64,000 nt of DNA, from the NCBI RefSeq assembly GCF_007827975.1, contig NZ_VITT01000001.1, one strand, 5' to 3'. A program made the translations under genes and the position numbers. The stretch's first letter is position 1; every line of letters starts with the position of its first letter. This document shows, piece after piece, positions 43,166-54,000 of the stretch. This DNA comes from Nitrospirillum viridazoti (lineage in GTDB: Bacteria > Pseudomonadota > Alphaproteobacteria > Azospirillales > Azospirillaceae). The notes under the pieces are model-generated. The model saw only the letters and a program-made list of their open reading frames with translations. It searched no databases and was not told where the DNA came from.

Positions 43166-44395
43166 ATGTCCGCGCCCGCCTTGGACCGCCCTTCCGTGGA
43201 ACCCTCCCCGGCTGCCAAGCCTGAACGCCTGCTCTCGCTGGACGTCTTCCGGGGGCTGACCGTGGCCCTGATGCTGCTGGTCAACGATCCCGGCACCTGG
43301 TCCGACATCTATTGGCCGCTGCGCCACGCCAAATGGCATGGCTGGACGCCCACCGACCTGGTCTTCCCCTTCTTTCTGTTCATGGTGGGCATCACCACCC
43401 ACCTGTCGCTGACCCAGCGGCGGGCACGGGGGGATGACGATGGCGCGCTGGCCCGACAGATTCTGCGGCGCGCGCTCATCCTGTTTGCTCTCGGCCTCTT
43501 CATCGCTTGGTTTCCCGGTTACGCCATGTCCGGCCACGGCACGCTGGCCGGCCGCGCGGCAACGCAGGTCCTGTCCTGGCGCATTCCCGGCGTGCTGCAG
43601 CGTATCGCCCTGTGCTACGCCGCCGCCGGCTTGCTGTCGCTGCGGCTTGGCGCAAGCGGGCAGGGCGTGCTGATCGTACTGCTGCTGCTGGGCTATTGGG
43701 TGGTGATGACGTGCGTGCCGGTGCCGGGCACCGGCGCCACCGGCCTTGCGGCGTTGGCCCATCCCGGTGCCACCGTGGCGGCGGCGGTCGACCGCGCGCT
43801 GTTCGACTGGGGCCCGCTGGGCAATCATCTCTGGGCCGCCGCCAAGACCTGGGATCCTGAGGGCGCGTTGTCGACCCTGCCCGCCGTCGCCACGGCGCTA
43901 CTGGGTGTTCAGGCCGGCCGCTGGCTGGCCCGGCCCGTGCCGCTGCCGGCCCGCATCCGGGGCCTGATCGTGGCCGGGGTCGTGGGTGTCCTGCTGGGCG
44001 AAGTCTGGGACCTGGCCTTCCCCATCAACAAGAACCTGTGGACCAGCTCCTTCGTGGCCCTGACCGCCGGCATGGCCTGCCTGTGCCTGGGCGCCCTGCT
44101 GTGGGTGGTTGAGGTGCGCGGCTGGCGCCGCTGGACCAGGCCGGCCCTGGTCTTCGGCGTCAACCCCATCCTGGCCTATGTCGGGTCGGAACTGATGGCC
44201 ATCATCATCGGCGGCGTCATCACCCTGCCCTGGGACCACCGCATCGCCCCTCTGCAGGACGTGATCTACGAAGCGGTGTTCTATCCCCTGCTGCCGGAAA
44301 AGGCGGCCTCGTTGGCCTTCGCCCTCCTGTTCGTCGCCCTGTGGTGGGCAATCCTCGAGGTGCTGTACCGCCGCCGGATCTTCCTGAAGGTGTAG
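43166..44395 (+). CDS. HGSNAT-like membrane acetyltransferase (DUF5009 type)
   Basis: A 409-residue polytopic protein with about ten membrane segments. It begins with the family signature RLLSLDVFRGLTVALMLLVND. WTPTDLVFPFFLFMVG and WRIPGVLQRIALCYAAAG follow, then NKNLWTSSFVALTAGMA and FGVNPILAYVGSE near the C-terminus. It is related to heparan-alpha-glucosaminide N-acetyltransferase and bacterial NagX, which acetylate glucosamine units across the inner membrane using cytoplasmic acetyl-CoA. No amino-sugar pathway gene is adjacent. Confidence 0.85.
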   Translation: MSAPALDRPSVEPSPAAKPERLLSLDVFRGLTVALMLLVNDPGTWSDIYWPLRHAKWHGWTPTDLVFPFFLFMVGITTHLSLTQRRARGDDDGALARQILRRALILFALGLFIAWFPGYAMSGHGTLAGRAATQVLSWRIPGVLQRIALCYAAAGLLSLRLGASGQGVLIVLLLLGYWVVMTCVPVPGTGATGLAALAHPGATVAAAVDRALFDWGPLGNHLWAAAKTWDPEGALSTLPAVATALLGVQAGRWLARPVPLPARIRGLIVAGVVGVLLGEVWDLAFPINKNLWTSSFVALTAGMACLCLGALLWVVEVRGWRRWTRPALVFGVNPILAYVGSELMAIIIGGVITLPWDHRIAPLQDVIYEAVFYPLLPEKAASLAFALLFVALWWAILEVLYRRRIFLKV

Positions 44396-44417
44396 ATCCC
44401 GAACATGGGCGCCAATC

Positions 44418-44438
44418 GGCATGGGTGCAGCCCATGCC
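44418..44438 (+). terminator. Hairpin after the acetyltransferase gene
   Basis: GGCATGGG-tgcag-CCCATGCC, 8-bp perfect stem, 22 bases after the stop at 44395. No U-tract, so termination is uncertain. Confidence 0.4.
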
Positions 44439-44444
44439 GTAGAC

Positions 44445-44536
44445 CGCGAGCGCGGTCGCCGCAGCTTTCCGGGGAACGCAGTGGACTGGAAAGCGAGGAA
44501 GCCAAAGCCGCGGATGCGGCTGCCGGCGTTTGAGGA
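44445..44536 (+). repeat. Dispersed repeat of about 92 bp, copy A
   Basis: Closely resembles the reverse complement of 59973-60066. Shared blocks include AGCTTTCCGGGGA, GGACTGGAAAGCGAGGA and GCCAAAGCCGCGGA. It lies between convergent genes just outside the histidine-kinase stop. Some readings code for LAFQS...FPGKLRR-like peptides, but the position and divergence suggest a non-coding intergenic element. Confidence 0.75.
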
Positions 44537-44552
44537 TGTTTTGAGTCGGCCG

Positions 44553-45917
44553 CTATGCGGCTGTCTCAAAGCACAGGCTGAACAACGCGCCGCCGCCGTG
44601 GCGGTCGCGGGCGGCCAGGCGGCCGCCGTGCTGGCGCATGATCTCCATGGCGATGGCCAGGCCTAGGCCGGATCCGGTGATGCCGGCGCCGGCGGCGCCA
44701 CGCACGAAGGGTTCCGCCAGGGTCAGGGGGTCTTCGCCCTGCAATCCCGGGCCCCGATCGGCGACGGACAGGATGGGGCCGGGGCCCACGCGCACCTCCA
44801 CCATCCCGCCGGCCGGGCCATAGGCGACGGCGTTTTCCACCAGGTTGCGCAGGGCCTCGGCCACGGCGCCGGTGTTGCACACCAGGGGGAAGTCCTCCAC
44901 CACCTCCAGCTCGATGGATTTGCCCAGGGACCGGATGAAGGGCGCCAGGGTCACCAGCTCTCCGGCCGTCAGTTCACCCGCCATGACCCGGTCGGTGCGG
45001 GGCAGGGGGGTGCCGGACAGGCGCGACAGCGACAGCAGCTGCGCCACCAGGCGTGACAGGCGGCGCACGTCGGCGCGCACGGCCGTCATGTCGGCCTCCC
45101 CGCTCTCCAGACGGGCCTGCACCACGGCCAGGGGGGTGCGCAGCTGGTGGGCGGCATCGGCGATGAAGCGGCGGTGGTGGCGGAAGCTGCCCTCCAGTCG
45201 CGCCAGCGCCGTGTTGAAGGCGTCGACCAGGGGCAGGACCTCGCTGGGCAGGTTCTTGCCGTCCAGCCGGTGGTCCAGCCGGTCCAGGCCGATGGCCGCC
45301 GCCTCCTCCGACACCTCCTGGATGGGGGTCAGGCTGCTGCGGATGGTCCAGACGCCGATGGCGGCGGCGATCAGGGCCACGGGGATGCCGAACAGCAGGA
45401 TGTCGCGGACGAACTCATCCAGCAGGCCGTTGATGATCTTCTGGTCGGCGGTGGGCGATTGCGCCACCGCCAGTGTCAGGGTGCGGTCGCCCAGCTTGAT
45501 GGGCGTGCCCAGGCCATAGCGCTCCGGCTCGCCCGGCGGGCGAAAGAAATATTCGGTGTCCGGCTGATTCAGCGCCTCGCGCAGGGTGTTGGCGGCGCGG
45601 GGCAGGGATTGGGTCAGCAGCCGGCCGTGCTGATCCCACACGGCATAGATGACGCCGTCCTCCTCCAAGGCATAGCGGTTGGCCAGATCCGGCGGCAGAC
45701 GGTCCAGCGACAGGCCGCCGTGGTTGAACACAGCCATCAGCTCATTGGCCTGGCCGCGCAGCACCTTGCGCTGCACGACGCCGCCCGCCTCCTCCAGCCG
45801 CACCACCAAGGGCAGGATGCCCACGGCGACGGACGCCAGGAACAGCAGGCCCAGGCGCCAGGCCAGGCGGCCCTGAAGCGACCGGTGCCGCCAGATCTGC
45901 GCCAGGGTGGCCAGCAT
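44553..45917 (-). CDS. Sensor histidine kinase (TctE/QseC-like)
   Basis: A 454-residue membrane kinase. TM1 is at about 20-40 and TM2 at about 172-192, bracketing a periplasmic domain of about 130 residues of the 2CSK_N type. HAMP-like linker, then the H-box with His257 in FIADAAHQLRTPLAVVQARLE (given in part), the N-box LRNLVENAVAYGP, the G1 box VADRGPGLQG and the G2 box GSGLGLAIAMEI. It forms a pair with the response regulator encoded 28 bases upstream. The signal is unknown; TctE relatives sense tricarboxylates. Confidence 0.9.
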   Translation of the reverse strand: MLATLAQIWRHRSLQGRLAWRLGLLFLASVAVGILPLVVRLEEAGGVVQRKVLRGQANELMAVFNHGGLSLDRLPPDLANRYALEEDGVIYAVWDQHGRLLTQSLPRAANTLREALNQPDTEYFFRPPGEPERYGLGTPIKLGDRTLTLAVAQSPTADQKIINGLLDEFVRDILLFGIPVALIAAAIGVWTIRSSLTPIQEVSEEAAAIGLDRLDHRLDGKNLPSEVLPLVDAFNTALARLEGSFRHHRRFIADAAHQLRTPLAVVQARLESGEADMTAVRADVRRLSRLVAQLLSLSRLSGTPLPRTDRVMAGELTAGELVTLAPFIRSLGKSIELEVVEDFPLVCNTGAVAEALRNLVENAVAYGPAGGMVEVRVGPGPILSVADRGPGLQGEDPLTLAEPFVRGAAGAGITGSGLGLAIAMEIMRQHGGRLAARDRHGGGALFSLCFETAA

Positions 45918-45945
45918 TAGGAAAAAGTCCGAGGAGAGAGGGGGC

Positions 45946-46617
45946 TCACGACGCGCTCATCATATAGCCCAGGCCGCGCATGGTGATAATGCCGGCCGTG
46001 GCCTCCGCCGTTGCCAGCTTGCGGCGCAGGCGGGACACCAGGGCCTCCACCGCGTTGTCGGTGGCTTCATTGCCGAAGCCGTAGAGGGCGCTGTCGATGT
46101 GCGCCTTGGTCACCACCTGGTCCACCTTGCGCAACAGCACCTCCAGCAGGGCCAGCTCACGCGCCGTCAGGGCCAGCGGGGCGCCGGCCACGGCCACGCC
46201 GCGGGCGGCGCTGTCGAAGGACAGGTTACCGCATTCCAGCACCACGCCGATGACGCCGCCCGGCCGGCGCAGCAGGGCCCGCAGGCGCGCCGCCAACTCC
46301 CCCATGTCGAAGGGCTTGACCAGATAATCGTCAGCGCCGGCGTCCAGCCCCTCGATGCGGTCATCCAGGGTGGATCGGGCCGTCAGCATCAGGATGGGCA
46401 CCTTGCGGCGGCAGCCGCGCAGGCGGCGCACCAGGCTGACGCCATCGCCGTCGGGCAGGCGCCGGTCCAGAACCAGGGCATCGTAATCGGCGGTGGAGAT
46501 ATGGTCGTCGGCCTCGGCCAGGCTGCCGCAGGCATCGACGGTGAAGCCGATTCGCGACAAATGATCGGCGGTCAGTGTCCGCAGATCCCGTTCATCCTCG
46601 ACCAAAAGAAGCCGCAT
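45946..46617 (-). CDS. OmpR-family response regulator
   Basis: A 223-residue regulator. The receiver has the acidic pair in VEDERD, the phosphoacceptor Asp51 in LVLDRRLPDGDG and Lys101 in DYLVKPF. The C-terminal winged helix has LTARELALLEVLLRKVDQVV and NAVEALVSRLRRKL, ending RGLGYMMSAS. It precedes its sensor kinase in a two-gene operon. It is divergent from an FkbM-type methyltransferase gene about 190 bases away. Target genes are unknown; the nearby MdtABC operon is one possibility. Confidence 0.92.
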   Translation of the reverse strand: MRLLLVEDERDLRTLTADHLSRIGFTVDACGSLAEADDHISTADYDALVLDRRLPDGDGVSLVRRLRGCRRKVPILMLTARSTLDDRIEGLDAGADDYLVKPFDMGELAARLRALLRRPGGVIGVVLECGNLSFDSAARGVAVAGAPLALTARELALLEVLLRKVDQVVTKAHIDSALYGFGNEATDNAVEALVSRLRRKLATAEATAGIITMRGLGYMMSAS

Positions 46618-46810
46618 CGGCCAGGTTCCCACAAGTCGCCCACTGCGGGCGGCAGACGTAACTATACGCGCGAACAAGCGCGGCCTGTCGGCATCCTGGC
46701 CGATTTTCACGGGCGGGGCCGGGTTGAGGGGCGAAAGACCGCGTCAGCAAGGCGTCAGCTTGACTGTGCCATCGTTGCCACGCGCTGATCAACCGAGGGT
46801 GCTGACCACC

Positions 46811-47806
46811 ATGACCGTCCTCACCGCCGCCCTGTTGCCGGACCCGTCTTCCGGACCTTGGGACGCTCCGCCCGCCGGTCCGGCGGCCGGCGCCCCCGTC
46901 ATTGACTATCGCGCCCCGGTGGCGCCGGTGGACGATGGTTTCGGACGGCATCGCCCCGCCGGGCTGCCGGGGCTGCTGCTGGCGCTCAGCGCCGCCTTGC
47001 CGGCCAGCCGCTGGGGCCGGGCGGCCGGCGGTGTGCTGGGCCCGGTGGTACGGGTCATGGTGCCCTGGCTCTACGGCTCCGTCGTTGATGTGGCGGCCGA
47101 TGGCCTGCGCCGCCGCCTGCACGTCCGCGACCATGCTGACGACCGCCGGTACCTGGCGCTGCCCCGCCAGGCGGCGGCCCAGGCCCGGGCCCATGTCGCG
47201 GCGGCCCTGCCGGCGGACGGCGTCTTCGTCGATATCGGCGCCGGCACCGGCCTGCACACCCTGGCCGCCGCGCGCCACCTCGGTCCCCAGGGACGCGTGC
47301 TGGCGGTGGAGCCGAACGCCGCCACCCGTGACCGGCTGGCCGTCAACCTCTCCCTCAACCCCATCGCCGCCACCGTGACCCTGGCGGAAGAGGCGGCGGG
47401 GCCCGTCTGCGACGGCCTGGTCCTGGCGACCGGCGCCCGTAAGGCCGCCGCGGCGCCCGCCTGGGATGCCCCACCGCCGGCCCTGGTGCGCACCCGCCCG
47501 CTGCTGGATTTGGCGCGGGCTGCCGGCCTGCACCGTGTCGACGTGCTGCGCCTGGGTTACAGGGCCGGCGCTGACCTGGCGCTGATCCCTTTCCTGCAGG
47601 CGGCACCCCAGGCCCTGCGGCCCCGGCTGATCGTCATCGACCGGCGCGGCGCCAAGGTCTGGGGCGTGGATCTGCCGGCCACCCTGGCCTTGTTCGGTTA
47701 CCGCGCCTGCGGCGTCACGCCGGACGCGCTGCTGTTCCAGGGCGATGTCGTGGCCGACTCCGGCGCCCTGTGGGAGCCGGCCGACTGGTCATTGGTCGCT
47801 TCCTGA
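46811..47806 (+). CDS. FkbM-type SAM-dependent methyltransferase
   Basis: A 331-residue protein. The SAM-binding core is at about residues 138-170 (VFVDIGAGTGLHTLAAARHL, then GRVLAVEPNAATRDRL). VDVLRLGYRAGADLALIPFL resembles the FkbM D-x-L-K-x-D region, although the acidic residues are partly lost. The N-terminal 130 residues are Ala/Pro-rich and not recognised. FkbM proteins O-methylate sugars or polyketides; the acceptor here is unknown. The start at 46811 was taken because upstream residues are not protein-like. Confidence 0.7.
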   Translation: MTVLTAALLPDPSSGPWDAPPAGPAAGAPVIDYRAPVAPVDDGFGRHRPAGLPGLLLALSAALPASRWGRAAGGVLGPVVRVMVPWLYGSVVDVAADGLRRRLHVRDHADDRRYLALPRQAAAQARAHVAAALPADGVFVDIGAGTGLHTLAAARHLGPQGRVLAVEPNAATRDRLAVNLSLNPIAATVTLAEEAAGPVCDGLVLATGARKAAAAPAWDAPPPALVRTRPLLDLARAAGLHRVDVLRLGYRAGADLALIPFLQAAPQALRPRLIVIDRRGAKVWGVDLPATLALFGYRACGVTPDALLFQGDVVADSGALWEPADWSLVAS

Positions 47807-47833
47807 TCCCATCCGGTCGATCCGCGCGACATG

Positions 47834-47871
47834 AAAAGGGCCCGCCGGGAGTGATCCTGCGGGCCCTTTTT
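47834..47871. terminator. Strong bidirectional terminator
   Basis: AAAAGGGCCCGC (47834-47845) pairs with GCGGGCCCTTTT (47859-47870) around a 13-base loop. It sits between the convergent FkbM gene and mdtC and works for both. Confidence 0.9.
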
Positions 47872-47910
47872 GATGGGCTGAGGTTTGTCGCCCGGCGATG
47901 GAACCCGGCC

Positions 47911-50900
47911 CTACTTCCGCGCCACCCCCGCCATGGCGGCGTGCAGGCGCGACAGCTTCACCTTGCGCGGCCGCAGGGCCAGGTAGATCACCGGCGTGGT
48001 GTAGAGGGTGATGAACTGCGACACCAGCAGGCCACCCACCAGGGCGATGCCCAGGGGCTGGCGCAGCTCGGCCCCCGTCCCGCCGCCGATGGCCAGCGGC
48101 ACGGCGCCCAGCAGGGCGGTCAGCGTGGTCATGGTGATGGGGCGGAACCGTTCGCGGCACGCCTCCGTGATGGCGTCCACCGGGGACATGCCGTGGATGC
48201 GTTCCGCCGCCAGGGCGAAGTCCACCAGCATGATGGCGTTCTTCTTCACGATGCCCATCAGCAGGATGATGCCGATGAAGGAGATCATCGACAGCTCGAA
48301 CCCCGTGGCCATCAGCGCCAGGATGGCGCCGATGCCGGCCGACGGCAGGGTGGACAGGATGGTGATGGGCTGGGCCCAGCTTTCGTACAGCATGCCCAGC
48401 ACGATGTAGATGGTCACCAGCGCCGCCACGATCAGCAGGGGCTGGCCCTGGTTCTGCTGCTGGAAGATGCGGGCGATGCCGCCCACCTCCACCCGCATCG
48501 AGGCCGGCATGGCCAGCTCCGTCACCGCCTGCTGCGCCCGGGCCAGGGCGTCCACCTGGGCGACACCGTCGGCCAGGTTGAAGCTGAGGGTGGAGGAGGG
48601 GTACTGCCCCTCATGGTTCACCGACAGCGGCGATTCCTGCACCTGCACCTTGGCGAAGGTGGACAGCGGCACCATGCCCGCCACCGACTTCACATAGATG
48701 CGCACCAGGTCGTCCGGACCCTTCTGCTCATTGGGCGTCGCCTCCAGCACCACATGGTACTGGTTGCGGGCGCCGTACAGGGTGCTGACCTGCTTCTGGC
48801 TGAAGGCGTTGCCCAAGGCGGCGTCCACGTCCGACGGCGTCAGGTTCATGCGCGAGGCCAGGTTGCGGTCGATGACCACCTTGGCGTCCAGGCCGGCCTT
48901 GTCCTGGTCGGAACTGACGTCCTGGAAATAGTCCGGCAGCTCTTTCAGCTTGGCCACCAGTTTCGGCCCCCATTCATAGAGGTCGTCCAGGTTGTCGCTC
49001 AGCAGCGAAACCTGGAATTGCGAGTCGCTGCTGCGCCCGCCAAAGCGCAGATCCTGCTCCGCCTGCAGGAAGACCTGCAGCGCCTCCATCTTGGCGAACT
49101 TGGGCCGCAGGCGGGCGATGACCTGGTCGGCACTGGCGTCGCGCTGGTTCCGGGGCTTCAGCGAGATGGTCATGCTGCCGGTGTTGGCGCTGCTGCTGCC
49201 GGGTCCGCCGCCGCCGCCGCCGGTGGTGCCGCCGATGGCCGCCACCGCCGGATCGTCGGCGATGATCTTCACCACCTCCTGCATGCGGCGCTGCATGGTC
49301 TGGAACGAGGTGTCGGCCGAGGCGCGCACGCTGCCGCGCAGCAGGCCGGTGTCCTGCTGGGGGAAGCCGCCCTTGGGCACCACGCCGTAGAGGTAGATGG
49401 TGCCGAAGATGGTGCCCACCGCCACGAACAGCATGATGGTCCGGTGCCGCATCACCCAGCCCAGGCCCTTCATGTACAGGTTGGTGGCACCGTCCAGCGG
49501 CCGGCCCACCCAGCGGTCGGCCCAATTGGCCTGGCGCTCACGGGCATGGTCGATGAAGCGGGCGCACATCATGGGCGTCAGGGTCACCGACACGATGCCC
49601 GACACCAGGATGGCCGCCGTCAGCGTCATGGCGAATTCGTGGAACAGCCTGCCCGCCAGCCCGCCCATGAAGATGATGGGCATGAATACGGCCACCAGCG
49701 ACAGGGTCATGGACACGATGGTGAAGCCGATCTCGCGCGCGCCGTCCAGGGCCGCCTGCAAGGGGGGCTTGCCCATCTCACGGTGGCGGACGGCGTTCTC
49801 GATCATGACGATGGCGTCGTCGACCACGAAGCCCACGCTGATGGTCAAGGCCATCAGCGACAGGTTGTCCATGCTGTAGTCCAGCATCCACATGACGGCG
49901 AAGGTGCCGGCCAGCGACAGGGGCACGGCGGTGGCGGCGGCCAGCGTGGGCGCCAGGCGGCGCAGGAACAGGCCCACCACCAGGATGACCAGGCCGATGG
50001 AGATCAGCATGGTGATCTGCACGTCGTCCACGCTGGCGCGGATGGTGCCGGTCTGGTCGTTGACCACGTTGATGTCGATGCCGGGCGGCAGCCACTTCTG
50101 AATCTGGCCCAGGTTGGCCTTGATCAGGTCCACCGTCTTGATGACGTTGGCACCGGGCTGCTTCAGGACCGAGACCAGCACGGCCGGCTGCGTGCCAAAC
50201 CAGCCGGCCTGCCGGATGTTTTCCGAGCTGTTGAGCACCGTGGCCACGTCGCCCAGGCGGAAGACGGTGCCGCTGGCGGTGCGCACCACCAGGTTGCGAT
50301 AGTCCTGCGCCTTCAGCATGGTGTCGTTGGTGGTCACCGTCATCAGCGTGTCTTCGCCATCCATGGTGCCCACGGGCTGGCTGACGTTGGCGTTGGTGAT
50401 GGCGGTGCTGATGTCGGCCAGGCTGATCTTGCGCGCGGCCAGGGCGTTCACGTCCACCTGCACGCGGATGGCGGACTTTTCGCCACCGGCGGCCGAGGCC
50501 TGGGCCACGCCCTCGATCTGCGACAGGCGCTGGGCCAGGATGCCGTCTGCGGCGTCGAAGATGGCCTGGTTGGTCAGGGTCTTGGACGTCAGGGCCAGCG
50601 TCATGATGGGCCGGCCGTTGGGGTTGGCCTTGCGGAATGTGGGCTGGCTGGTCAGGCCCGAGGGCAGGTCGGTGGCGGCGGCGCTGATGGCCGCCTGCAC
50701 GTCGCGCGCCGCGTCCGTCACCGGCCGGCTGACGTCGAACTGCAGGATGATGGTGCTGACACCCAGCGACGTGGTCGAGGTCATCTCGTTCACGCCGGCG
50801 ATCTCACCCAGGTGACGCTCCAGGGGGGCGGTCACCGTCGCGGCCATGGTCACGGGGTCGGCCCCCGATTCCCTGGCCTGGATGAAGATGATGGGCAGGT

Positions 50901-51021
50901 CGGTGTTGGGCAGGGACGCCACCGGCAGGAAGGCGTACGCCACCGCCCCCACCAGCGCCAGGCCCAGGGCCAGCAGGGCCGTGCCGATGGGCCGGCGGAT
51001 GAAGGGTTCGGAGATGCTCAT
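47911..51021 (-). CDS. mdtC: RND efflux transporter, MdtC-like
   Basis: A 1036-residue 12-helix RND pump subunit. It begins SISEPFIRRPIGTALLALG. VPLERHLG-type periplasmic start motifs (TAPLERHLGEIAGVNEM) and the proton-relay pair in VGFVVDDAIVMIENAVRH are present, as is GIVKKNAIMLVDFALAAER near the second half. It is encoded 19 bases after the MdtB-like paralogue. Two different RND subunits after one adaptor is the MdtABC arrangement, in which B and C form a heterotrimer that exports bile salts, novobiocin and similar compounds. Confidence 0.9.
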   Translation of the reverse strand: MSISEPFIRRPIGTALLALGLALVGAVAYAFLPVASLPNTDLPIIFIQARESGADPVTMAATVTAPLERHLGEIAGVNEMTSTTSLGVSTIILQFDVSRPVTDAARDVQAAISAAATDLPSGLTSQPTFRKANPNGRPIMTLALTSKTLTNQAIFDAADGILAQRLSQIEGVAQASAAGGEKSAIRVQVDVNALAARKISLADISTAITNANVSQPVGTMDGEDTLMTVTTNDTMLKAQDYRNLVVRTASGTVFRLGDVATVLNSSENIRQAGWFGTQPAVLVSVLKQPGANVIKTVDLIKANLGQIQKWLPPGIDINVVNDQTGTIRASVDDVQITMLISIGLVILVVGLFLRRLAPTLAAATAVPLSLAGTFAVMWMLDYSMDNLSLMALTISVGFVVDDAIVMIENAVRHREMGKPPLQAALDGAREIGFTIVSMTLSLVAVFMPIIFMGGLAGRLFHEFAMTLTAAILVSGIVSVTLTPMMCARFIDHARERQANWADRWVGRPLDGATNLYMKGLGWVMRHRTIMLFVAVGTIFGTIYLYGVVPKGGFPQQDTGLLRGSVRASADTSFQTMQRRMQEVVKIIADDPAVAAIGGTTGGGGGGPGSSSANTGSMTISLKPRNQRDASADQVIARLRPKFAKMEALQVFLQAEQDLRFGGRSSDSQFQVSLLSDNLDDLYEWGPKLVAKLKELPDYFQDVSSDQDKAGLDAKVVIDRNLASRMNLTPSDVDAALGNAFSQKQVSTLYGARNQYHVVLEATPNEQKGPDDLVRIYVKSVAGMVPLSTFAKVQVQESPLSVNHEGQYPSSTLSFNLADGVAQVDALARAQQAVTELAMPASMRVEVGGIARIFQQQNQGQPLLIVAALVTIYIVLGMLYESWAQPITILSTLPSAGIGAILALMATGFELSMISFIGIILLMGIVKKNAIMLVDFALAAERIHGMSPVDAITEACRERFRPITMTTLTALLGAVPLAIGGGTGAELRQPLGIALVGGLLVSQFITLYTTPVIYLALRPRKVKLSRLHAAMAGVARK

Positions 51022-51040
51022 GGGATGGCCGCTCCGCGCT

Positions 51041-54000
51041 TCAGTCCGCCAGGCCGGCCAAATGGGGTGGATTGCCGGGCGGCGGGGCGCCGGGGGGCAG
51101 GTCCTCCGTCCGGTCGCCGCCGGTACGCCGGGCGACCCAGGCGCGCAGCCGCTCCATGTACAGGTAGATCACCGGCGTGGTGTACAGGGTCAGCAGCTGC
51201 GACAGGATCAGGCCGCCGACGATGGTGATGCCCAGCGGCCGGCGCAGCTCAGACCCCGTGCCATGCTCCAGCGCCAGGGGCAGGGCGCCCAGCAAGGCCG
51301 CCATGGTGGTCATCATGATGGGGCGGAAGCGTAGCAGGCAGGCCTCCACGATTGAGTCGTGGGGTGACTTGCCCTCCACCCGCTCCGCCTCGATGGCGAA
51401 GTCGATCATCATGATGGCGTTCTTCTTCACGATGCCCATCAGCAGCACGATGCCGATCAAGGCCACCAGCGACAGGTCGTTGCCGGTCAGCCACAGCGCC
51501 AGCAGGGCGCCGATGCCGGCCGACGGCAGGGTCGACAGGATGGTCACCGGGTGGATGATGCTCTCATACAGCACGCCCAGCACGATGTAGATGGTGACCA
51601 CGGCGGCGGCGATCAGCCACGGCTCGCTGGCGATGGAGGTCTGGAATTCCGCCGCCTCGCCGGCGAAGGATCCGGTTACCGTGTCCGGCATGCCGATGTC
51701 CTTCTCCGCCTTGGTCACGGCGTCCACCGCGTCGCCCAGCGACTGGCCCTCGGCCAGGTTGAAGGTGACGGTCAGGGCCGGGAACTGGGCCTGGTGGTTC
51801 ACGGTCAGGGGCGCGCTGGTGGTCTCGATCTGCACCAGCGAGCTCAGCGGCACCTGGGTGTTGGTGGTGACCTGGGTGCTCTGCGCCACCGTGTTCACGG
51901 CCACCGGCCCGCCCGTGCTGGGCACGTACAGGCGGCCCAGCGCCTCGGGGCTGGACTGCAGCTTCTCCGGCACCTCCAGCACCACGCGATACTGGTTCAT
52001 CTGGGCATAGATGGTGGAGATCTGGCGCTGGCCGAAGGCGTCATAGAGCACATCGTCGATGCTCTGGATGCTGACCCCCAGCCGGGCGGCCAGGTCGCGG
52101 TCGACGTTCAGCACCACTTGGCGGCCGTCGGTCTGCTGGTCGCTGGCCACGTCGCGGAACTGGGGCAGGCTGCGCAGCTTGGCCACCAGTTTGGGCGCCC
52201 ATTCCGCCAGTTCCACGCCGTCGGCGTCGGCCAGGGTGTACTGGTACTGCGTACGGCTGGCGCGGGCGCCGATCTGAATGTCCTGCACCGACTGGACGTA
52301 GACCTCCCCCTGCACGCCCGACAGCTGGTGGCTGAGGCGCACGGCGATCGCGTCGGCGTTGGCCGATCGTTTGTCCCGGGGCTTCAGGCCCACGGACAGG
52401 TGGGCGGTGTTGGGGGTGGGGTTGACGGTGCTGGCGCCGGCGAAGCTGGTCACCGACACCACGTCTGGGTCTTGCGCCACGATGTCGGCCACCTGCTGCT
52501 GCAGGCGGCGCATGGACGCGAACGAGCTGTCCTGGTCGCCGTCCACGGTGATGGCCAGGATGCCGGTGTCCTGGCTGGGCAGGAAGCCCTTGGGCATCCA
52601 CATGTAGAGGACGACGGTCAGCACCAGCGTGCCGATGGCCACCAGCAGGGTCAGGAACTGGAAGCGCATGACCACGGACAGGGTCCGCTCATAGCCCTTC
52701 AGCATCCAGTTGAAGCCGGCTTCCGTCCATTCCAGGGGGGAATACTTGGCCCAGCGCGCGCGGCGCCGGTGGGCGGCCTGCTCCTCGGCATGGCTGCGCA
52801 GCAGGCGGCCGCACATCATGGGCGTGACGGTCAGCGACACGACGGCCGAGGCGACGACGGCGATGGTCAGGGTCAGCGAGAATTCGCGGAACAGGCGGCC
52901 GATGATGCCGCTCATGAACAGCAGGGGGATGAACACCGCCACCAGCGACACCGTCAGCGAGATGACGGTGAAGCCGATCTGCTTGGCGCCCTTGTAGGCG
53001 GCCGGCAGGGGGGCCTCGCCCGCCTCGATGTAGCGGATGACGTTCTCGATCATGACGATGGCGTCGTCGACGACGAAGCCGGTGCCGATGGTCAGCGCCA
53101 TCAGCGACAGGTTGTCCAGGCTGAAACCGCACAGCGCCATGACGCCGAAGGTGACGATCAGTGACAGGGGCAGGGCCACGGCCGGGATGACGGTGGCGCG
53201 GCCGGACCGCAGGAAGGCCAGGATGACCAGCACCACCAGCACGGTGGTCAGCACCAGGGTCTGCTGCACGTCGCGCACGCTGGCACGGATGGTTTCGGTA
53301 CGGTCGGCGACGATGGTCAGCTTGATGCCGGCGGGCAGGGCCGCCTGCAGCTCGTGCAGCTTGGACTTCAGGCGGTCGGCCGTTTCCACGATGTTGGCGC
53401 CGGGCTGGCGCTGGATGTCGAGCAGCACGCCCTGCTTGCCGTTGAACCAGGCGCCCACGCGGGAATTTTCCAGCCCGCGGGTCACCACGCCCACGTCCTT
53501 CAGGTGGACGGGGGCGCCGTTCTTGTAGGTGACGATGACGTCGGAATAGGCCTCGGCCTTTTCGATCTGGTCGTTGGCGGTGATGGTGTAGGCCTGGGCG
53601 ACACCGTCGAAGCTGCCCTTGGCCTGGTTCACGTTGGCCTTGCCCAGGGCGGTACGGATGTCCTCCATGCTCAGGCTATAGGCGGCCAGGCGCTCCGGCT
53701 GGATCTGGATGCGCACGGCGGGGCGCTGGTTGCCCTGCACGGTGACGCGGCCCACGCCCGACACCTGGCTCAGCTTCTGCGCCAGCAGGCTGTCGGCCGT
53801 GTCGGACAGGGTGGAGATGGGCAGAGTCTCCGAGGTCAGCGCCAGCGACAGGATGGGCGGGTCCGCCGGGTTGACCTTGGCGTACGTGGGCGGATAGGGC
53901 AGCGTCTTGGGCAGGGTGCTGCCGGCGGCGTTGATGGCCGCCTGCACGTCCTGTGCTGCGTCGTCGATGTTGTGGCCCAGGCCGAACTGCAGCGTGATGT

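Noticed and set aside
47770..51228. Very long open frame on the plus strand antisense to mdtC
   Set aside because: It encodes a His/Gln/Gly/Arg-rich peptide with no fold pattern and exactly mirrors a clear RND gene. Such antisense frames are common at high GC.
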